From positions 806,001-870,000 of the forward strand of contig NZ_CP053837.1 in NCBI RefSeq assembly GCF_013201705.1: a stretch of DNA of 64,000 nt, in the 5' to 3' direction. The notes below the pieces were generated by a model. The model was given only the letters and a program-made list of their open reading frames with translations, did no database searches and had not been told where the DNA came from. The DNA comes from Aliarcobacter faecis (GTDB lineage Bacteria; Campylobacterota; Campylobacteria; Campylobacterales; Arcobacteraceae). The position numbers and the translations under genes are program-made. Of this stretch, positions 61,317 to 64,000 are shown piece after piece; the first letter of the stretch is position 1; each line of letters starts with the position of its first letter.

Positions 61317-62018
61317 ATGGCTACAAAAATATCAACAGTTTTATATTTAAAAGTTGGAGTGGTTACAACAACAAAAGTTGGAAACCAAAAGAGAAAAGAG
61401 TTGGTTTCTGGTATAAAAAAATATCCAGTTTCAAAATCTTATCTTACAAAAACTGGTTTTTCTAATGATTTCCAAGCTGATTTACTTCATCATGGTGGAG
61501 AGAATAAGGCACTATTTTTATTTTCAAAACTAACTTATGAGAAGATAAATTTACATTTTGGAAATATTTTTGATATGTCAAATATGGCATATTTTGGTGA
61601 GAATCTAATCCTTGATGAAATTTGTGAAAAAGATATTTGTATAGGAGATATTTTAAATATTGGGCAAACTCAAGTGCAAATAACTCAACCAAGGCAACCT
61701 TGTTATAAATTAAGTATCAATACAAATCAACAAGAGATGACCAAATTTATTTTTGAGAGTGGATTTACAGGATTTTATGCAAAAGTTTTAAAAGAGGGTG
61801 AAATAGCAAAGAATGATGAAGTTTTTTTAGAAAGTAGGAAAAATTTTAACTTAACTATTGAAAAATTAAATCAATTAATATTAAATCCAATGATTGATGA
61901 GAATTTAACTTTGGAAGCTTTAAACTGTAAAGATTTAGGTTATCAATTTAAGAACTCTTTAGAAAAAAGATATGAACTTGGCAATAAAGATGAGCAGTTT
62001 TTAGCTTATCATACTTAA
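61317..62018 (+). CDS. MOSC domain protein (YiiM-like)
   Basis: The 233-residue soluble protein has a MOSC beta-barrel (1-170), with DLLHHGGENKALFLFS and ITQPRQPCYKLSI carrying the conserved cysteine (about residue 128). A C-terminal three-helix region follows (about 180-233), as in YiiM. YiiM reduces N-hydroxylated compounds using a molybdenum cofactor; that role is assumed by family. It likely starts an operon with argD, 9 bases downstream. Confidence 0.88.
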   Translation: MATKISTVLYLKVGVVTTTKVGNQKRKELVSGIKKYPVSKSYLTKTGFSNDFQADLLHHGGENKALFLFSKLTYEKINLHFGNIFDMSNMAYFGENLILDEICEKDICIGDILNIGQTQVQITQPRQPCYKLSINTNQQEMTKFIFESGFTGFYAKVLKEGEIAKNDEVFLESRKNFNLTIEKLNQLILNPMIDENLTLEALNCKDLGYQFKNSLEKRYELGNKDEQFLAYHT

Positions 62019-62027
62019 GGAATAAAA

Positions 62028-63221
62028 ATGAAAACAGATGAATATATATTACCTTTATATAATCGATTGGATATAGCATTTATAAAGGGTAAAAAATCTA
62101 TTTTATATGATGAAAATAGAAAAGATTATATAGATTTTGCTTCAGGAGTTGGAGTAAATAGTCTTGGTTATGCAAATAAAAAGATAGTAAAAACTATAAA
62201 AAAACAAGCAAAAAAAGTTGTACACACTTCAAATATCTATCATATAAGACCACAAGAGAAGTGTGCTAAAAAGATAGTAGAATTAAGTAATTATGATATG
62301 CAGTGCTTCTTTTGTAATAGTGGAGCAGAAGCAAATGAGAGTGCTATAAAACTTGCTAGAAAGTATGGAAATATAGCATTTAATACTCCTAAATATAAGA
62401 TTATTACTATAAAAAACTCTTTTCATGGAAGAACAATTGCGACCCTAAAAGCAACAGCTCAAGAGGATAAACACAAATATTTTGCTCCATATCCTGATGG
62501 TTTTATTTATGCAAATGATATAAATGAAGCTATTTCTATGATAGATGATACTACTGTTGCAGTTATGCTAGAGCTAGTTTTAGGTGAGGGTGGTATTTTT
62601 ATGCAAGATATTTTTGAAGTACAAAAGCTAGAAAAAATCTTAAAAGAGAAAAAACTACTTTTAATAATAGATGAAGTTCAAACAGGAGTTTATAGAAGTG
62701 GAAATTTTCTAATTTCTCAATATTTTGGAATAAAGCCAGAGGTTGTAACTTTAGCAAAAGGATTAGCAAGTGGTATTCCAATAGGTGTTATGATGACAAA
62801 TTTGAAAAATGTTTTCTCTTTTGGTGATCATGGTTCAACTTTTGGTGGAAATCATCTATCAACAGCAGTTTGTAATAAGGTCTTAGAAATTTTAGAAGAA
62901 TATCAAAATAGTGGAAAACTTGATGAGAATATAAGCTATTTCAATAGTTGTTTACAATATTTTGTAGAAAAATATCCAAAAATCTTTTTACAAAAAAATG
63001 GTTTTGGATTTATGCAAGGGCTTGTTTTAAAAGATGAAAAGAATTTAAATGATATAGTGAATTTTGCACTAGAAAAAGGTGTTTTAGTTTTGAAATCTGG
63101 AAAAAATATTATTAGATTTTTGCCACCAATTATTATTTCAAAAAAAGAGATAAAAGAAGGTTTTCAAAGATTTGAAGATGCGATTTTAAACTTATCTTAT
63201 ATAAAAAAGGAGATAATTTGA
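62028..63221 (+). CDS. argD: Acetylornithine aminotransferase
   Basis: This is a class III PLP aminotransferase. ArgD makes N-acetylornithine from the semialdehyde in arginine synthesis and may also serve in lysine synthesis. The 397-residue protein shows YIDFASGVGVNSLGYAN, CFFCNSGAEANESAIKLAR, KNSFHGRT, IIDEVQTGVYRSG and the PLP lysine in VTLAKGLASGIPIG (about residue 244). Length and motifs are normal. Its last four bases contain the TTG start of the next gene. Confidence 0.93.
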   Translation: MKTDEYILPLYNRLDIAFIKGKKSILYDENRKDYIDFASGVGVNSLGYANKKIVKTIKKQAKKVVHTSNIYHIRPQEKCAKKIVELSNYDMQCFFCNSGAEANESAIKLARKYGNIAFNTPKYKIITIKNSFHGRTIATLKATAQEDKHKYFAPYPDGFIYANDINEAISMIDDTTVAVMLELVLGEGGIFMQDIFEVQKLEKILKEKKLLLIIDEVQTGVYRSGNFLISQYFGIKPEVVTLAKGLASGIPIGVMMTNLKNVFSFGDHGSTFGGNHLSTAVCNKVLEILEEYQNSGKLDENISYFNSCLQYFVEKYPKIFLQKNGFGFMQGLVLKDEKNLNDIVNFALEKGVLVLKSGKNIIRFLPPIIISKKEIKEGFQRFEDAILNLSYIKKEII

Positions 63222-63820
63222 GAAGAGTAGAATTTGATGTAAAAGATGAAAAAAGTATAAATGAAGTTTTAGGAATTTGTGAATATGGAACTTTAAGCCT
63301 TATAAGTAACAATAAACCATATTGTGCAGCTTTAAATTTTGTCTATTTTGAAGGTTCTATTTATTTTCATGGAAGTAATGAGGGTAAAAAAATAGATACT
63401 ATAAAAGAGAATCCAAATGGTGCTTTTTTAGTAGTTCAACCATATTCTACTATTCCATCTCATTTTTTTGATACGATTGCTGCTTGTCCTGCAACACAAT
63501 TTTTTGCTTCAGTTTTTCTTGAAGGAACTTTAAGTTTTGTAGAAAATGGAGATAGAAAAGCTCTAGTTTTAAATGCTTTGATGCAAAAACTACAAAAAGA
63601 GGGTGGTTATGAAGAAATAGTTTATGATAAAGCAATGTATACAAAAATGATAGATAAAGTTACTGTAATTCAGTTAAAACCACAAAATATATCTTGTAAA
63701 ATTAAAGTTGGACAAAACTTAAATGATGAAAAGAGAGAAAAACTTTTAGAAAAGCTTGAAAATAGGGCTTCAAAAGTAGATAAGCAAACTGTAAAACAGA
63801 TGAAGTTTTACAATAAATAG
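63218..63820 (+). CDS. Pyridoxamine 5'-phosphate oxidase-like flavin-binding protein
   Basis: The 200-residue protein has the split-barrel fold of PNPOx-like/NimA-type proteins: YGTLSLISNNKPYCAALNFV, then IYFHGSNEGKKIDTIKENPN, and FLVVQPYSTIPSHFFD. These are FMN-binding blocks. Its TTG start overlaps the argD stop behind AAGGAG, so it is coupled to argD. The exact activity is unknown; homologues include nitroimidazole reductases. Confidence 0.85.
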   Translation: MRRVEFDVKDEKSINEVLGICEYGTLSLISNNKPYCAALNFVYFEGSIYFHGSNEGKKIDTIKENPNGAFLVVQPYSTIPSHFFDTIAACPATQFFASVFLEGTLSFVENGDRKALVLNALMQKLQKEGGYEEIVYDKAMYTKMIDKVTVIQLKPQNISCKIKVGQNLNDEKREKLLEKLENRASKVDKQTVKQMKFYNK

Positions 63821-63846
63821 AAGATTTTATCTTCTACTCTTTTTTA
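63819..63846 (+). terminator. Intrinsic terminator of the MOSC-argD operon
   Basis: AGAAGAT / ATCTTCT (63819-63835) with a TTT loop is followed by ACTCTTTTTTATA. It overlaps the convergent partial gene's stop codon. Confidence 0.75.
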
Positions 63847-64000
63847 TATGAATATTCCAAAAGTGCAGTATCTTTAAAAAACTGATATTTTTTAATCAAA
63901 CCATCTTCAATCTCTATAAAAGCCATAAAATCAGTATCATAAATCTCTTTGTTTTTCAATATCTCATATTTTAGGTAACCTTTTACAAAAACTTTACTTT
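63834..64000 (-). CDS. C-terminal part of an NTF2/SnoaL-like protein (runs off the right edge)
   Basis: The minus strand from the window edge is open for about 54 codons to the TAG at 63834-63836. It reads KVFVKGYLKYEILKNKEIYD, then DFMAFIEIEDGLIKKYQFFK and a short tail ending YSYKKE. The strand-strand pattern with IEIEDGLIKKY is typical of the last beta strands of NTF2-like/SnoaL proteins. The N-terminal part lies outside the window. Confidence 0.7.
   Translation of the reverse strand, partial: SKVFVKGYLKYEILKNKEIYDTDFMAFIEIEDGLIKKYQFFKDTALLEYSYKKE

Noticed and set aside
61253-61465. 70-codon plus-strand frame before the MOSC gene
   Set aside because: It overlaps the MOSC start in another frame and has a lysine/phenylalanine-biased composition without a ribosome site.
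1-64000. CRISPR array, insertion sequence or prophage
   Set aside because: No regularly spaced repeats, transposase motifs or phage structural genes were seen. The only clear accessory block is the vgrG cassette.

Overview
The window is one stretch of a bacterial chromosome with very low G+C. It uses ATG and TTG starts, has short gaps, and shows many ATGA or TAATG overlaps. The gene set points to the Campylobacterota, most likely Arcobacter/Aliarcobacter: a homodimeric-type pyruvate dehydrogenase with its own lipoylation genes, a Csd4/Pgp1-like wall carboxypeptidase, a FlaG-like protein, ThiI with a rhodanese tail and a Campylobacter-type DapD N-terminal domain. This assignment rests on gene content and base composition; no database was searched. 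No rRNA, tRNA, CRISPR array or insertion sequence was found.

Layout. 1-3256: the 5' part of aceE (leftward) diverges from a LipM-like octanoyltransferase gene and lipA, so a lipoate-dependent enzyme sits beside the genes that make its cofactor. 3274-7787: a DciA-like gene, a 43-residue lipoprotein coupled to nadB, guaA and an unknown membrane protein. 7798-17811: selO, a csd4-like peptidase, small membrane and hydrolase genes, an acyltransferase-3, a convergent MBOAT/SGNH O-acylation pair, an rRNA-methyltransferase-like gene and an unknown protein with a PD-(D/E)XK-like core. 17823-22877: a YcbB-type L,D-transpeptidase, a DUF4878 lipoprotein, a YiiX-like cysteine hydrolase, a CNNM/CBS protein and an AI-2E-type permease.

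22902-28448 is the accessory highlight. It is an orphan type VI secretion cassette on the minus strand: vgrG, a lipase-like effector with a GHSHGG nucleophile elbow, and an exported leucine-rich-repeat protein that is the likely immunity partner. Directly downstream is a scar of about 120 bp that repeats the effector's last ~36 codons and the first codons of an immunity gene, then stops. This is the mark of a second effector-immunity module gained or lost by recombination at the effector 3' end.

28727-48409: a HerA-like ATPase, FlaG, a membrane GGDEF protein, a decayed Sel1-repeat remnant, dgt, uvrA, a Na+/H+ antiporter, thiI, two tandem DUF945 proteins, a B12-binding radical SAM enzyme and a DUF481 outer-membrane protein. 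48466-64000: a sensor-only membrane protein, DUF808, a SPOR-like/NodB deacetylase, a BaiN-like flavoprotein, a tight cluster ending in priA that includes a pilin-like gene with no usual start codon, a free-standing DapD N-terminal domain, an orphan Wzz-like protein, an ABC-F ATPase, BenE, a MOSC protein, argD, a PNPOx-like protein and the end of an NTF2-like gene.

Most genes are housekeeping: lipoylation, NAD, GMP, arginine, tRNA thiolation and DNA repair or restart. A scattered set acts on cell wall or envelope. Near-perfect inverted repeats separate many convergent gene pairs and probably end transcription both ways.
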